From Bacillus smithii (lineage in GTDB: Bacteria > Bacillota > Bacilli > Bacillales > DSM-4216): a stretch of 64,000 nt of DNA. A program made the translations under genes and the position numbers. The notes under the pieces are model-generated. The model was not told the origin of the DNA and made no database searches. It worked only from the letters and a program-made list of their open reading frames with translations. The stretch spans positions 848,001 through 912,000 of the forward strand of contig NZ_CP012024.1 in the NCBI RefSeq assembly GCF_001050115.1, given 5' to 3'. Shown in pieces: positions 38,800 through 48,023 of this stretch (position 1 is the stretch's first letter; each line of letters opens with the position of its first letter).

Positions 38800-41181
38800 G
38801 TGAACCGTTTATTGATTGTGGCTGAGTTAAAAGAGATTTTCCGAGATCGAAAAAATTTGTTGATCCCGATTTTTGCCATTTTATTTATCCCGATCCTTTA
38901 TGCAGGAATTTATTTATGGGCGTTTTGGGACCCCTATGGACATTTGGAACGACTTCCCGTCGTCGTAGTAAATCGCGATAAAGGCGCCGATTTTTCCGGA
39001 GAAAAGCTGCAATTAGGCGACGAAGTAGTAAAAAAATTAAAAAAGAACGATGATTTTGATTTTCATTTTGACAATAACCGGGAAAGGGCTTATAGAGATT
39101 TAAAACATCAAAAATATTATTTATTGGTGGAGATTCCGAAAGATTTTTCAAAAGATGCTACGACTCTGTTAGAAGATCATCCCCAAAAAATGAGTTTGAA
39201 ATATGTTCCGAATGAAGGTTATAACTTTTTATCGGCGCAAATGGGAAGAACAGCCATGAAAGAAATACGCGCATCGATTCAAAAAAATGTGACAAAAACT
39301 TATGCCGATACGATGTTTCGAAAAATTCGCGAGGCTGGAAAAGGGATGGACGAAGCCAGCAAAGGCGCTGGAAAATTGAATAAAGGCGCTGTCCAGCTTG
39401 CGGGCGGAGCAAAGCAGATGAAAGGCAATTTGGAGAAACTGGCAGAAAAGTCGTTAGAATTTAATAAAGGCATCCTTTCCGCCGATAAAGGCTCGCAAAA
39501 TCTCGAAAACGGCGCTGAACAATTATCTTCCGCATTGAATCAGCTTGCCTTTGGCCACGACAAACTGTACCAGGGCGCTAAAGATGTCCAAAAGGGAACG
39601 GAACAATTAGCCGGAGGAATCGGTCAGTTGTCTCAAGGCTTAAATACGGTTGATGGCAAAATGAGCCAGCTGTTAAATGGAACGAGACAAGCTCAATCGA
39701 GTGTTGAGCAATTTTCAGGTCAAATGCCGAAACTGCAAAGCAGCGTTAAGGATTTGGCTGCTGGAGCTGAGCAGTTAAATTCGGGTGTAGACAGCTTCCA
39801 GCAACAATTAGTGAGCCAACTAAACAGCGCTTTGGATGATTCTGCTCAAAAACAAGAGCAGGCAACGCAGCAAATGATCGGTCAGTTAAAGCAGACTCTC
39901 TTGGCGCAAGGTTTACCGGCTGATCAAGTCAATTCTATTATTCAACAATTTCAACAACAGCTTCCGGATCCAACGCAATCGGTCAATCAGCAAAAGCAGA
40001 TGATCCAGCAGCAAGTAGCCAGCGGTTTCAGCCAATTAAAATCTGGAAGCAAGGAATTGGCGACTGGTGCTCAATCTCTTAACAGCGCCATCAACAGCCA
40101 ACTTGCTCCCAATATTCAGAAACTGAATGGTGGGTTAAAACAAATCACTGCCGGCCAAGAAAGCCTTCAATCGGGCATTCATCAGCTGGCGAATGGTTCC
40201 AACGAATTAAATGCGGGGAGTCAAAAGCTTTTAGCAGGTGAAAGCCAACTAATCTCTAACATGGGGATTTTTAATGAAAAAATGGGCGAGTCAGCAGCCG
40301 GCTCTGCCAAACTGACGAACGGCGCCCATCAATTAAATACAGGCCTTTCTCAGTTGTCATCAGGCTCACAAAAAATCTCTGACGGCACTAAACAATTGGC
40401 AGCAGGGGCCGATGCGCTCGCAAAAGGTTCCGGTCAATTAGAAAATGGTACAAAAGAAATGCACGATAAGTTAAACGACGCTTCCAAACAAGCCAATTCT
40501 ATGAAAGCGGGAAAAAACCAATCCGATATGATGGCAGAACCTGTAAACGTCAAAGAAAAACCGATTAATAAAGTACCTACTTACGGCACTGGTTTGGCTC
40601 CGTATTTTATCTCACTCGGACTTTATGTCGGAGCATTAATGATGACCATTGTCTATCCTGTTCGAACACCTCTTGGCAAACCTAAAAATGGTGTATCCTG
40701 GTTTTTTAGCAAATTTGCCATGATGGGGCTTATCGGAGTATTGCAGGCGCTGATTACCGCGGCCATACTGCTTCTTGGCTTAAAGTTGAAAGTTCAAAGC
40801 GTACCGTTGTTTATTGCCACTACGATTTTAACCAGCTTAGTCTTTATAGCGATCGTTCAAATGTTAGTAACGATTGGTGATAACCCTGGCCGTTTTGTTG
40901 CTGTTTTAATCTTAGTCGGCCAATTAACGACAAGTGCCGGTACTTTCCCGTTGGAATTAGTTCCAAAATGGTTTCAAATGGTTCACGCCTTTTTGCCGAT
41001 GACCTATAGCGTCAATGCATTCAAGGCGGTCATTTCAAGCGGAGATTTTGCTTATATGTGGCACAATCATGTTATTCTCTTGTTATTTATGGCGTTATTC
41101 ATGGCCATTACACTTCTCTTTATGATGATCGTGTTTAAGCGCCAATATGCTGATCATTTGCAAGCAGCGGAAGAAGCATAA
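38800..41181 (+). CDS. yhgE: YhgE/Pip-family membrane protein, 793 aa
   Basis: Large membrane protein related to phage infection protein (Pip) and ABC-2-type permeases. One N-terminal transmembrane helix (residues about 20-42), then a large extracellular region, then about five C-terminal transmembrane helices (from about residue 600). The extracellular part, roughly residues 185-560, is built from repeats of the type L-x-x-G-A-x-Q-L-x-x-G (for example KGAVQLAGGAKQM, NGAEQLSSALNQL, AGAEQLNSG), interrupted by a glutamine-rich segment near 340-410. GTG start with GGGAAGGGG upstream. Related proteins can be phage receptors or ESX-type components; function here unknown. Its partner regulator is yhgD. 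Confidence 0.92.
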   Translation: MNRLLIVAELKEIFRDRKNLLIPIFAILFIPILYAGIYLWAFWDPYGHLERLPVVVVNRDKGADFSGEKLQLGDEVVKKLKKNDDFDFHFDNNRERAYRDLKHQKYYLLVEIPKDFSKDATTLLEDHPQKMSLKYVPNEGYNFLSAQMGRTAMKEIRASIQKNVTKTYADTMFRKIREAGKGMDEASKGAGKLNKGAVQLAGGAKQMKGNLEKLAEKSLEFNKGILSADKGSQNLENGAEQLSSALNQLAFGHDKLYQGAKDVQKGTEQLAGGIGQLSQGLNTVDGKMSQLLNGTRQAQSSVEQFSGQMPKLQSSVKDLAAGAEQLNSGVDSFQQQLVSQLNSALDDSAQKQEQATQQMIGQLKQTLLAQGLPADQVNSIIQQFQQQLPDPTQSVNQQKQMIQQQVASGFSQLKSGSKELATGAQSLNSAINSQLAPNIQKLNGGLKQITAGQESLQSGIHQLANGSNELNAGSQKLLAGESQLISNMGIFNEKMGESAAGSAKLTNGAHQLNTGLSQLSSGSQKISDGTKQLAAGADALAKGSGQLENGTKEMHDKLNDASKQANSMKAGKNQSDMMAEPVNVKEKPINKVPTYGTGLAPYFISLGLYVGALMMTIVYPVRTPLGKPKNGVSWFFSKFAMMGLIGVLQALITAAILLLGLKLKVQSVPLFIATTILTSLVFIAIVQMLVTIGDNPGRFVAVLILVGQLTTSAGTFPLELVPKWFQMVHAFLPMTYSVNAFKAVISSGDFAYMWHNHVILLLFMALFMAITLLFMMIVFKRQYADHLQAAEEA

Positions 41182-41204
41182 TGATTGAGTGTGTTCATTC
41201 CTTG

Positions 41205-41232
41205 GGCTGTCGGCATGCCGACAGCCTTTTTT
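41205..41232 (+). terminator. terminator after yhgE
   Basis: GGCTGTCGGC (41205-41214) pairs perfectly with GCCGACAGCC (41217-41226), then TTTTTT. Very strong. Confidence 0.95.
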
Positions 41233-41345
41233 AACGCGATAAAGATTCAGAATTTTTATGGATTTTTCTGAGGAAGAATCAAAATTAGTTTACAATAGAG
41301 TGGAAGGACATGTTTTGTTTTTAGTATAGTGAAAGGACTATTGAA

Positions 41346-41486
41346 GTGTTGAATTTTTTTACTTTTTATCGAGTGAAAGCACTGCAGCTATCAGAGCAAT
41401 ATAAGCAGTATGCCTTTTACGCAGATCATAAAGGACAGGAAGAGGTCAAAGTGCAGCAAACTCTCCCTAAATGTCCATTTGATTAA
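41346..41486 (+). CDS. possible small protein, 46 aa
   Basis: GTG-initiated frame VLNFFTFYRVKALQLSEQY... ending KCPFD, with AAAGGA 7 nt upstream. It is hydrophilic, has no recognisable family, and precedes yhfI by 52 bp. In B. subtilis a different small gene (yhfH) precedes yhfI; I do not see clear similarity. Could be a real small gene or chance. Confidence 0.35.
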   Translation: MLNFFTFYRVKALQLSEQYKQYAFYADHKGQEEVKVQQTLPKCPFD

Positions 41487-41538
41487 TGCGGGGATCACGC
41501 TGACAGAAGTTTTACTAATGGAAGAGGTGATTGAAAAC

Positions 41539-42276
41539 ATGAAATTGACGATCATCGGCCCGTGGGGCGGATATCCAAAAGCGAATGAAGCGAGTTCAGG
41601 TTATTTATTGCAGCAAAGCGGATTCAATCTTTTAATCGATTGCGGAAGCAGCGTCCTATCTTTTTTACAAAACCATATAGAGCCAGAAAATTTGGATGCC
41701 GTGCTGATTTCCCATTATCATGCTGACCATGTAGCGGATATCGGTGTACTGCAGCATGCTTTACTTATTAGGAAATACTTCAATAAAGAAATCAAGACGC
41801 TTCCTATCTATGGCCATCATGAAAGTAAAGACTATCGATCATTAACGTATAAAGACATCACAAAAGGTTCGGTGATTGACGAAAACAGTGAACTTTCCAT
41901 CGGCCCTTTTTCCGTAAGTTTTTTAAAAACACGTCACCCTGTTCCTTGTTATGCGATGAAAATAGCATCAGATGAAGGCACATTGGTTTATACGGCTGAT
42001 TCCGCTTATCAAGAAGCATTTGTGGACTTTGCGAAAGATTGCGACCTGCTTTTATGTGAAAGTAATTTGTTTAGCGGAATGAACGGAAATCAGGCCGGAC
42101 ATATGACAAGTACTGAAGCAGGAAGGTTGGCAGCACAATCGGGGGCGAAAAAACTAGTGTTGACCCACTTGCCACAGTACGGCAGTTTGCATCAGTTAAA
42201 AGAAGAGGCTGAAAGTGAATTTAATGGACCGGTCATATTGGCAGAAAAAGATTTGCAAATAATGGTTAAAAAGTGA
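41539..42276 (+). CDS. yhfI: YhfI, metallo-beta-lactamase-fold hydrolase, 245 aa
   Basis: Metal-dependent hydrolase with an RNase Z/arylsulfatase-like fold. The metal motif is VLISHYHADHVAD (His59, His61, Asp63, His64). Further ligands are expected in FLKTRHPVPCYAMKI, LVYTADSAYQ and VLTHLPQYG. Start at MKLTIIGPWGGYPKANEASSG, the typical N-terminus of the family, 8-9 nt after AGAGGTGA; the ORF extends upstream without family sequence. Length agrees with YhfI (244 aa). Substrate unknown. Confidence 0.9.
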   Translation: MKLTIIGPWGGYPKANEASSGYLLQQSGFNLLIDCGSSVLSFLQNHIEPENLDAVLISHYHADHVADIGVLQHALLIRKYFNKEIKTLPIYGHHESKDYRSLTYKDITKGSVIDENSELSIGPFSVSFLKTRHPVPCYAMKIASDEGTLVYTADSAYQEAFVDFAKDCDLLLCESNLFSGMNGNQAGHMTSTEAGRLAAQSGAKKLVLTHLPQYGSLHQLKEEAESEFNGPVILAEKDLQIMVKK

Positions 42277-42689
42277 CAAAATCCAGTTCGCCCAGTCTTG
42301 TTTCTGAAAATTTTACGTTGATTTTGATCTATTTTTGATCATTTTAGGGAATGAAAAACATATGAAAGAATGAGAAGGAGTATATTGATAAAAAAGTTTT
42401 TCTGATCAGTTTTAAAACCGTGCGGAATTTGAATTTTGTGATAGTCGTGATGGCAAAGTTTCAAACTCTTGCTGAGCGTTTGTAATTGTTGTTCTTCCTT
42501 CATGTTTAACGCTTGTTTTCGCCTGTGATGTGGCGAGCGGATGATTCGAGTTCTGGAAAAAGAAAATTTGAGCTTTACGGCTAATGAATGGTTTAGGAAA
42601 AAACTTGCAAGGATGATGATTTGTTTTTTTCATACTATAAAGAATGAAGAGGTGCTGATTTCATTTTAAATGGAAGGAAGGGCTTTTCC
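42277..42689. other. intergenic region before the thioredoxin-reductase-like gene
   Basis: About 413 bp with no supportable gene. A 42-residue plus-strand frame from 42541 lacks a good ribosome binding site. No terminator or riboswitch recognised. Confidence 0.4.
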
Positions 42690-43604
42690 ATGACTTATGA
42701 CTGCATTATTATTGGCGGAGGCATTGCTGGTCTGCAGGCGGCCATTCAACTAGGACGCTATCAACATCGTGTGTTGGTCATTGACGCTGATCAAGGCCGC
42801 TCCGTATTATGCCGCAGCTTTCATAACCTTTTAGGCTGGCCCGATGGTGTCAGCGGACGGACATTGCGAACCATTGGAAGAAATCAAGCGGAAAAATTAG
42901 GAATCGAATTTCGGAAGGGATGGGTAGTCGATGCCCGTTCTGAGTCGGATGAATTTCTGTTGTTTTGTGATGATGGTTCGTCTTTTCGAGCCAAAAGGCT
43001 TCTTTTTGCTACCGGTGTCATGGATCGTCTTCCTCCGTTTCCTAATATCATTCCTTGTTTAGGAATCAGCGCTTATATATGCCCGGACTGCGATGGTTTT
43101 GAAGTAAAAGGGCAGCGAGTGATTGTGATGGGGTCAGGAGATGCTGGAGCCAACTTAGCGTTGGCGCTTACTTATTTTACCACTGATATTTTCTACGTTG
43201 ACCATGAACAGGCAGGCATCAGCCAACGTGTGATGGAAAAGCTAAGACATAAGAATATCCATTATGTGCCGGTGCCGATAAAAGAGGTATTGGCCGATGG
43301 TTCCCAATTTAAAGGTGTTCATCTTATGAATGGAGGATGGATTCCGGCGGGACGGTGCTTTCTTGGATTCGGCGGAAATGAAGTTCGTTCAGCCTTAGCT
43401 GAAAAATTAGGGGTACAACTTCATAAAAATCGGCATATTCTCACTGATCCGCGCACAAAAATGACTAATGTCAAATATGTTTGGGCGGCAGGCGATGTAA
43501 CGGTTCATTCCGAGCAAACCGCCATTGCGATGGGAGACGGGATCCAAGCAGCCATTTGGATTCATAAAAGCTTGATTTCAAATGTGCTGGAGAATATGCA
43601 TTAA
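42690..43604 (+). CDS. thioredoxin reductase-like FAD/NAD(P)-dependent oxidoreductase, 304 aa
   Basis: Pyridine nucleotide-disulfide oxidoreductase of thioredoxin-reductase size. FAD motif CIIIGGGIAGLQAAIQLGRY at residues 5-24; redox dicysteine CPDC at residues 131-134 in YICPDCDGFEVKG; NAD(P) motif VIVMGSGDAGANLALALT; C-terminal FAD motif KYVWAAGDVTVHSEQTAIAMGDGIQAA. The CPDC motif corresponds to the CAxC of thioredoxin reductase, but other contacts differ, so the electron acceptor may not be thioredoxin. GGAAGGAAGGG is the ribosome binding site. No B. subtilis counterpart in this position is known to me. Confidence 0.85.
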   Translation: MTYDCIIIGGGIAGLQAAIQLGRYQHRVLVIDADQGRSVLCRSFHNLLGWPDGVSGRTLRTIGRNQAEKLGIEFRKGWVVDARSESDEFLLFCDDGSSFRAKRLLFATGVMDRLPPFPNIIPCLGISAYICPDCDGFEVKGQRVIVMGSGDAGANLALALTYFTTDIFYVDHEQAGISQRVMEKLRHKNIHYVPVPIKEVLADGSQFKGVHLMNGGWIPAGRCFLGFGGNEVRSALAEKLGVQLHKNRHILTDPRTKMTNVKYVWAAGDVTVHSEQTAIAMGDGIQAAIWIHKSLISNVLENMH

Positions 43605-44180
43605 ATACAGATGATTTCGTATTATTTGTTTGAAATATTGCGGTGTAATGGTTTTAAAAAACTTTTCCCTTCAGGAGGATGTATTCATTCGTTCGCACAG
43701 CAGAGAAGTACGAGGATCGAATCATGACTTTCGATTGGGAGACTATTTAGGGAGGTTTGACCTCCGTTTCTATCTTGATTTTTACCAAAAAAAGAACATA
43801 ATGGATAAGAATGTGTTCTATTTCATCGATTCTAACTTAGCATCTGTTTGTTGTGGACTATTCGTGGGATTGATTATTTGAATCGAGATGCACGGCTACT
43901 TTCCAATAACCGGAAAAAAGGCTTTTACTTTGCTTTTTTCTGTTTGAGGCTTTTTTGCAAGAATGCAGGCAAGAAAGTTCATGATAAAACTTTTGCTGTA
44001 CATATGTTGTATGGAAGAGCCGGTGATAACAGCTGGGATTCTGTTTTTTCTTGCTCTATAGAAAATAATGGTCCACACTTTTCATGAGAACCTTTTTTCC
44101 GATAAAATAAAAATGGTATTGGAAAAAGAAAAATCAAAGAAAGATAGATTGTGTATGTTCTAGAATTGGAGGCGAATCAG
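43605..44180. other. 576-bp region without a convincing gene
   Basis: Two overlapping plus-strand frames (83 and 79 codons) lack ribosome binding sites and family features. A GGAGGTTTGACCTCC near-palindrome lies at 43751-43765. Possibly degraded coding sequence. Confidence 0.4.
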
Positions 44181-44846
44181 ATGGATTTCGTTAAATACGA
44201 GCAAGAAGGCTCCATTGCGTACATTACTTTTAATCGTCCTGAAGAATCCAATTCCTTAAATGAAGAGATGTTGAAGGATTTGGAGCAATATTTGGATGAA
44301 ATTCGTGTGCGTACCGATATTTCCATCGTGGTTTTACAAGGAGAAGGTGAGCAAGCTTTTTGTACAGGAGTCGATTGGGGCGAAGAAGCTCTTTATTCAG
44401 ATGAACAGAAAAGAAAATTTCAAAATAAAATCCGAGAAGTGCTGTTGAAGGTGGAGGAACTTCCTCAGCCAACTATTGCGGCCATTAACGGAGCGGCTTT
44501 TGATGAAGGTTTTGATTTGATTCTCGCATGTGATTTCCGTTTTGCTTCAAGACATGCCGAAATTGGCTTTAATCAAAAGAACCCTGGAACGATTCCTTAT
44601 GCAGGAGCTGTCCGCAGGCTTCCTAAACTGATTGGGGAAGGCAAGGCTTTAGAACTGATTTTAACAACTAAAATTTTAAATGCCCATGATGCTTATGCAT
44701 ATGGATTATTGACAAGGGTATCACCCCCTGAAAAGCTTTTCGAACGGGTGAAGGACTTCGCAGAAGAACTTTCCATTTTCAAGGCGGACGAGCTTCGGAA
44801 AATTAAGGCGGCTGTGAAAAACGGTGGTCACCCGAATCTTTTTTAA
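44181..44846 (+). CDS. enoyl-CoA hydratase/isomerase family protein, 221 aa
   Basis: Crotonase-fold protein. Family blocks: ITFNRPEESNSLNEEMLKDL, VVLQGEGEQAFCTGVDWGE (first oxyanion strand), TIAAINGAAFDEGFDLILACDFRFAS (second oxyanion segment) and GFNQKNPGTIPYAGAVRRLPKLIG. The usual AxGGG of the second segment reads AFDEG, and the active-site glutamate pattern is not obvious, so the reaction cannot be predicted. It is shorter than typical hydratases (about 255 aa). Start at MDFVKYEQ, 9 nt after TTGGAGGCG. Single gene ending in its own terminator. Confidence 0.85.
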   Translation: MDFVKYEQEGSIAYITFNRPEESNSLNEEMLKDLEQYLDEIRVRTDISIVVLQGEGEQAFCTGVDWGEEALYSDEQKRKFQNKIREVLLKVEELPQPTIAAINGAAFDEGFDLILACDFRFASRHAEIGFNQKNPGTIPYAGAVRRLPKLIGEGKALELILTTKILNAHDAYAYGLLTRVSPPEKLFERVKDFAEELSIFKADELRKIKAAVKNGGHPNLF

Positions 44847-44872
44847 AATATCGTCCATTCTTTTATTAAACT

Positions 44873-44905
44873 GGTAAAATCGCATACTTGCGGTTTTACC
44901 TTTTT
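44873..44905 (+). terminator. terminator after the enoyl-CoA hydratase-like gene
   Basis: GGTAAAATCGCA (44873-44884) pairs with TGCGGTTTTACC (44889-44900; one G-T wobble), followed by TTTTTC. The following 310 bp to the next gene hold a 110-codon frame that begins inside this terminator and is most likely chance. Confidence 0.92.
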
Positions 44906-45216
44906 CTTATAGGTCTGAAACGGCGCCGTCATGGAACCTATCCAGTGTTTGGGGCGGTAATGGGCATGTGCTTTTTGTTTTATGAAAGGCAAGAAAGTGA
45001 TTATTTGTTTGACCATTATCCCATGAATAGATCATGGGGGATTTTTCTTGAAAGAGCCATGCTTCTTTCCGTTAAGAGGAACGGTAAAATGTTTTTGTCC
45101 TATTTTACAACGAAAATTTGGGAAGAGTTGTGCAAAGAAATTGCTTGTTCTATTTTGAATGAATCCAAACTACACATAATAGTAAGGGACAAAGATAGGA
45201 AAGGGGGATGGGAGAG

Positions 45217-46479
45217 TTGAAAAAATGGGGTCTGTGGGCAATAGCTGCCTATCTATTGTTTGGCTTATGCATATATTATTACTTGTTTGTATTTGCCAAC
45301 AGCAGTGTACCGGATATATATAAAGGAACGAGCGCCGATCCGGCGACATTTTTAAATTCTCGTGAATTAGTTCTAAGCGAGGAATATTCAAAAATTCGGG
45401 ATTTGTTGTTCTTTTTGTCCACACCTTATGAATGGCTTCTTTATTTGTTTATTCTCATCTTTGGAGTTTCAACTGTTTTTGAAAAATGGGCCAATCAAGC
45501 ATCCCGATTTCAGTTCGTTCGGAATGCTGTTTATTTATTCTGGTTATCTCTCCTCACATTTGTATTAATGTTTCCCATTCGATATTTGTCGTATCATTTT
45601 TCGAAAACCTATCATATCTCAGCTCAAGAATTCGGCGGATGGATGAAAGACAACGTGATCGATTTTTGGGTCAATTATTTGATCATGTTGGTATTAGTGA
45701 CGATTTTGTATGGGCTCATGAAGCGGTTTCCCAAAAAATGGTGGCTTGCTTCTTGGATCTTATTTGTTCCGTTTACCTTTTTTTTAATGTACGTACAGCC
45801 GGTATGGATTGATCCTTTGTATAACCACTTTTATCCGATGAAAGACAAACAATTGGAATCTAAAATTTTGTCATTGGCTGATAAAGCCCATATTCCGGCG
45901 AATCATGTGTATGAAGTGGATATGTCGGAGAAAACTCATGCTTTAAATGCTTATGTGACGGGAGTAGGTTCTCATTCTCGGATTGTTTTATGGGATACGA
46001 CTCTTCAAAAGCTGAATGACAATGAAATTTTGTTTATCATGGCTCATGAGATGTGCCATTATGTTGAAAAGCATATTTATTTTGGCATTGCCGGCTATTT
46101 GCTTCTCGCGTTCGTCGGTTTTTGGATTACAGCCAAATGGATGGCGCGATGGATTGATCGCCATGGCCAAAAGCTCCATATCCAATCGATCTCTCAATTA
46201 AGAACATTACCGCTCTTCTTGTTGATTATTTCCATATTGGTGTTTGCATCCAGTCCTATTTCCAATCTGGCTTCCAGGTATGAAGAAACGCGTGCGGACC
46301 GCTATGCAATCGAAATGACGAAAAATAAGGAAGCAGCCATAGAATCATTTCAGGAATTGACAAAATCGGGACTGAGCCAAGTGAATCCGCCGCTTCTGGT
46401 GAAAATTTTTCGTTATACCCATCCTACGATGCTTGAACGGATTCATATGGTGGAAACTTATCCAATAAAACAGAAATAA
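45217..46479 (+). CDS. yhfN: M48-family membrane metalloprotease (YhfN-like, Ste24/CAAX-protease type), 420 aa
   Basis: Integral membrane zinc protease. HExxH motif HEMCH at about residues 277-281; the third zinc-ligand region RYEETRADRYAIE follows about 70 residues later. About six transmembrane helices surround it. The architecture matches Ste24p-like M48 proteases, and length matches YhfN (about 426 aa). I prefer the TTG start (LKKWGLWAIAAYLL) because AAAGGGGG lies 9 nt upstream; the ATG three codons earlier (45208) abuts that signal. Likely role: membrane protein turnover. Single gene with its own terminator. Confidence 0.88.
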   Translation: MKKWGLWAIAAYLLFGLCIYYYLFVFANSSVPDIYKGTSADPATFLNSRELVLSEEYSKIRDLLFFLSTPYEWLLYLFILIFGVSTVFEKWANQASRFQFVRNAVYLFWLSLLTFVLMFPIRYLSYHFSKTYHISAQEFGGWMKDNVIDFWVNYLIMLVLVTILYGLMKRFPKKWWLASWILFVPFTFFLMYVQPVWIDPLYNHFYPMKDKQLESKILSLADKAHIPANHVYEVDMSEKTHALNAYVTGVGSHSRIVLWDTTLQKLNDNEILFIMAHEMCHYVEKHIYFGIAGYLLLAFVGFWITAKWMARWIDRHGQKLHIQSISQLRTLPLFLLIISILVFASSPISNLASRYEETRADRYAIEMTKNKEAAIESFQELTKSGLSQVNPPLLVKIFRYTHPTMLERIHMVETYPIKQK

Positions 46480-46566
46480 TTTGGGACAGCCGGAAAAATG
46501 ACAGTTCATGACCAAAGTAGAATGTGATAATTTATTCTAAAAGGATGAAGTTTATAGACAAGTCGC

Positions 46567-46612
46567 TAATCCCTTGGGTTTTGTTGTTGGTTACCAAGGG
46601 ATTACATTTTTT
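46567..46612 (+). terminator. terminator after yhfN
   Basis: TAATCCCTTGG (46567-46577) and CCAAGGGATTA (46594-46604) pair perfectly, followed by CATTTTTT. Confidence 0.9.
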
Positions 46613-46739
46613 CCGGATTTATTGTTTCTCTTTCTATAAAAACGAATGGCTAATGACTCGTTTCTATTCATGGCACTTGCATTCTCGTTCACAATGATTG
46701 TGGAATGTCGGTTTTTTACAAAAACAAGTGGGGGAAATG

Positions 46740-46774
46740 CTCAAAAAGGTTCCCGTATCTGTTAAGGATACGGG
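46740..46774 (-). terminator. probable yhzC terminator
   Basis: CCCGTATC (46752-46759) pairs with GATACGGG (46767-46774); on the minus strand the hairpin is followed by AACCTTTTTG. It lies about 80 bp after the yhzC stop. The remainder of the 46480-46855 gap contains no gene. Confidence 0.65.
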
Positions 46775-46855
46775 ATATTTACCGTTTGTCCGGGGAAATC
46801 CTTATGATGATTATGAGTTGGTTTTACGTGAGGATTAATGTAGAGAAGTATCTTT

Positions 46856-47086
46856 TTAAATACCAAAGCGTTTTTCTAATTCAATCAATTTGGCGGAAAG
46901 TTCAAGGAAGGATTCTCGATCTCTTGCATCCAATGTTTTGTCGATTTCTTCCATCAGCTGTTTCTTTTCCTTGTTCAACAAGATTTCATTCAAAAGCATA
47001 TCGATGTAAACATCAATCATATTCTCGTGGCTGAGTGGCGCTCCATTCGACTTCATCATCTCGGTATAAGATCTTTTACTTTCCAT
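46856..47086 (-). CDS. yhzC: YhzC-like IDEAL-domain small protein, 76 aa
   Basis: Small acidic protein with an IDEAL domain near the C-terminus (DVYIDMLLNEILLNKEKKQLMEEIDKTLDARDRESFLELSAKL). Function unknown. Start at MESKRSYTEMM, with TCGAGGTGAG upstream; the longer in-frame form lacks support. It is divergent from comK, the same partner it has in B. subtilis. IDEAL domains occur as short C-terminal motifs in several Bacillus proteins, and I know of no biochemical role. Confidence 0.85.
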   Translation of the reverse strand: MESKRSYTEMMKSNGAPLSHENMIDVYIDMLLNEILLNKEKKQLMEEIDKTLDARDRESFLELSAKLIELEKRFGI

Positions 47087-47186
47087 TTCGCTCACCTCGA
47101 ATGCCTTTTTTTTATTATATGGAATTTGAGACAAATATTCAACTGAAATTTTATAATTTTTTGAAAAATTTTACCTGAAAAATGAA

Positions 47187-47199
47187 AAATCGGTGTTTT
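47187..47199. promoter_or_regulatory. degenerate ComK box upstream of comK
   Basis: AAAT-CGGTG-TTTT matches the palindromic ComK half-site pattern A4-N5-T4 at 7 of 8 positions and is embedded in A- and T-runs. ComK activates its own gene in B. subtilis through paired boxes; a second box is not clear here (GAAATTTTATAATTTTTT near 47145 is the best candidate). Confidence 0.4.
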
Positions 47200-47272
47200 T
47201 TGAAAAGGAATGAGACATTCATTTGAAAAGATGGTATGCTAATCAAAAAATGGAAAAAGAAGAAAGGAGAAA

Positions 47273-47836
47273 ATGGCTATGGAAAAGGAAAAGAAAAACA
47301 AAATGATGTTAGAATACGAGATCAATCCCTTAACTATGATCATCCTTCCGGCAGAATATGGACAAAAAGTGTATTCCAAAATTATGGAAGTAGAGGATGA
47401 ATATATTTCAACGATGAAGCCTTTCGATGTCGTCAAAAGAAGCTGCAAGTACTATGGAGCGTCTTATTCAGGCAGGAGAGAAGGGACCCGACAATTAATC
47501 GGCATTACCCATAAAGCTCCGATCATTGTGGACCCGTTTCATGCGATTTATTTGTTTCCTACATTGTCTCCTGCAAAAAGCGACTGCATATGGATCAACC
47601 ACGAACATGTGGCGGCTTATGACCGAGCTGATGCCTATGAAACATCCGTCACCTTCAGCAATGGAAAATCACTTCGTCTCCCCATCTCTAGAAGCTCCTT
47701 TGAATCACAGTTTATGCGTACCGCCATGCTGAGAATTCGTTTTGAACAAAGAATGCAGCATATTGAAAAAAAATATGGGATGAATGCAGACAAAAGAATG
47801 GCGTTAGAAGGCTATCACCCTTATCATTTCAGGTAA
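47273..47836 (+). CDS. comK: ComK, competence transcription factor, 187 aa
   Basis: Master activator of natural competence. The sequence follows the ComK family throughout: YEINPLTMIILPAEYGQKVYSKIMEVEDEY, then KSCKYYGASYSGRREGTRQLIGITHKAPI-type core, the PTLSPAKSDCIWINHEHV segment, and FSNGKSLRLPISRSSFESQFMRTAMLR. Length is near B. subtilis ComK (192 aa). AGAAAGGAGA lies 6-7 nt before ATG. The gene appears intact, so the organism may have the capacity for competence, depending on the com operons elsewhere. Confidence 0.95.
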   Translation: MAMEKEKKNKMMLEYEINPLTMIILPAEYGQKVYSKIMEVEDEYISTMKPFDVVKRSCKYYGASYSGRREGTRQLIGITHKAPIIVDPFHAIYLFPTLSPAKSDCIWINHEHVAAYDRADAYETSVTFSNGKSLRLPISRSSFESQFMRTAMLRIRFEQRMQHIEKKYGMNADKRMALEGYHPYHFR

Positions 47837-48023
47837 AAGAAGTCCAGAGTGGAACACTTTGTTCTTTGCTCCATTAAAAGTAAAAGGCATGTGCTGACGG
47901 AAAGGTTTATTCCTCAAAGGTGGACGAGTGATCCATTGCGAAATGTAAAGGAATAGGCCTTTCTTGCCAGCATGATCTTTCTTAAACACGGATCTTCCCT
48001 TTATGCGAAATAAGAGTTTGTTT

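Noticed and set aside
42541-42669. 42-residue plus-strand frame before the thioredoxin-reductase-like gene
   Set aside because: Weak ribosome binding site and no recognisable features.
43630-44087. Two overlapping plus-strand frames (83 and 79 codons)
   Set aside because: No Shine-Dalgarno, unusual composition, no recognisable motifs; more likely chance or degraded sequence.
44888-45220. 110-codon plus-strand frame before yhfN
   Set aside because: It begins inside a strong terminator hairpin, has no ribosome binding site, no family character, and runs into the real gene's start region.
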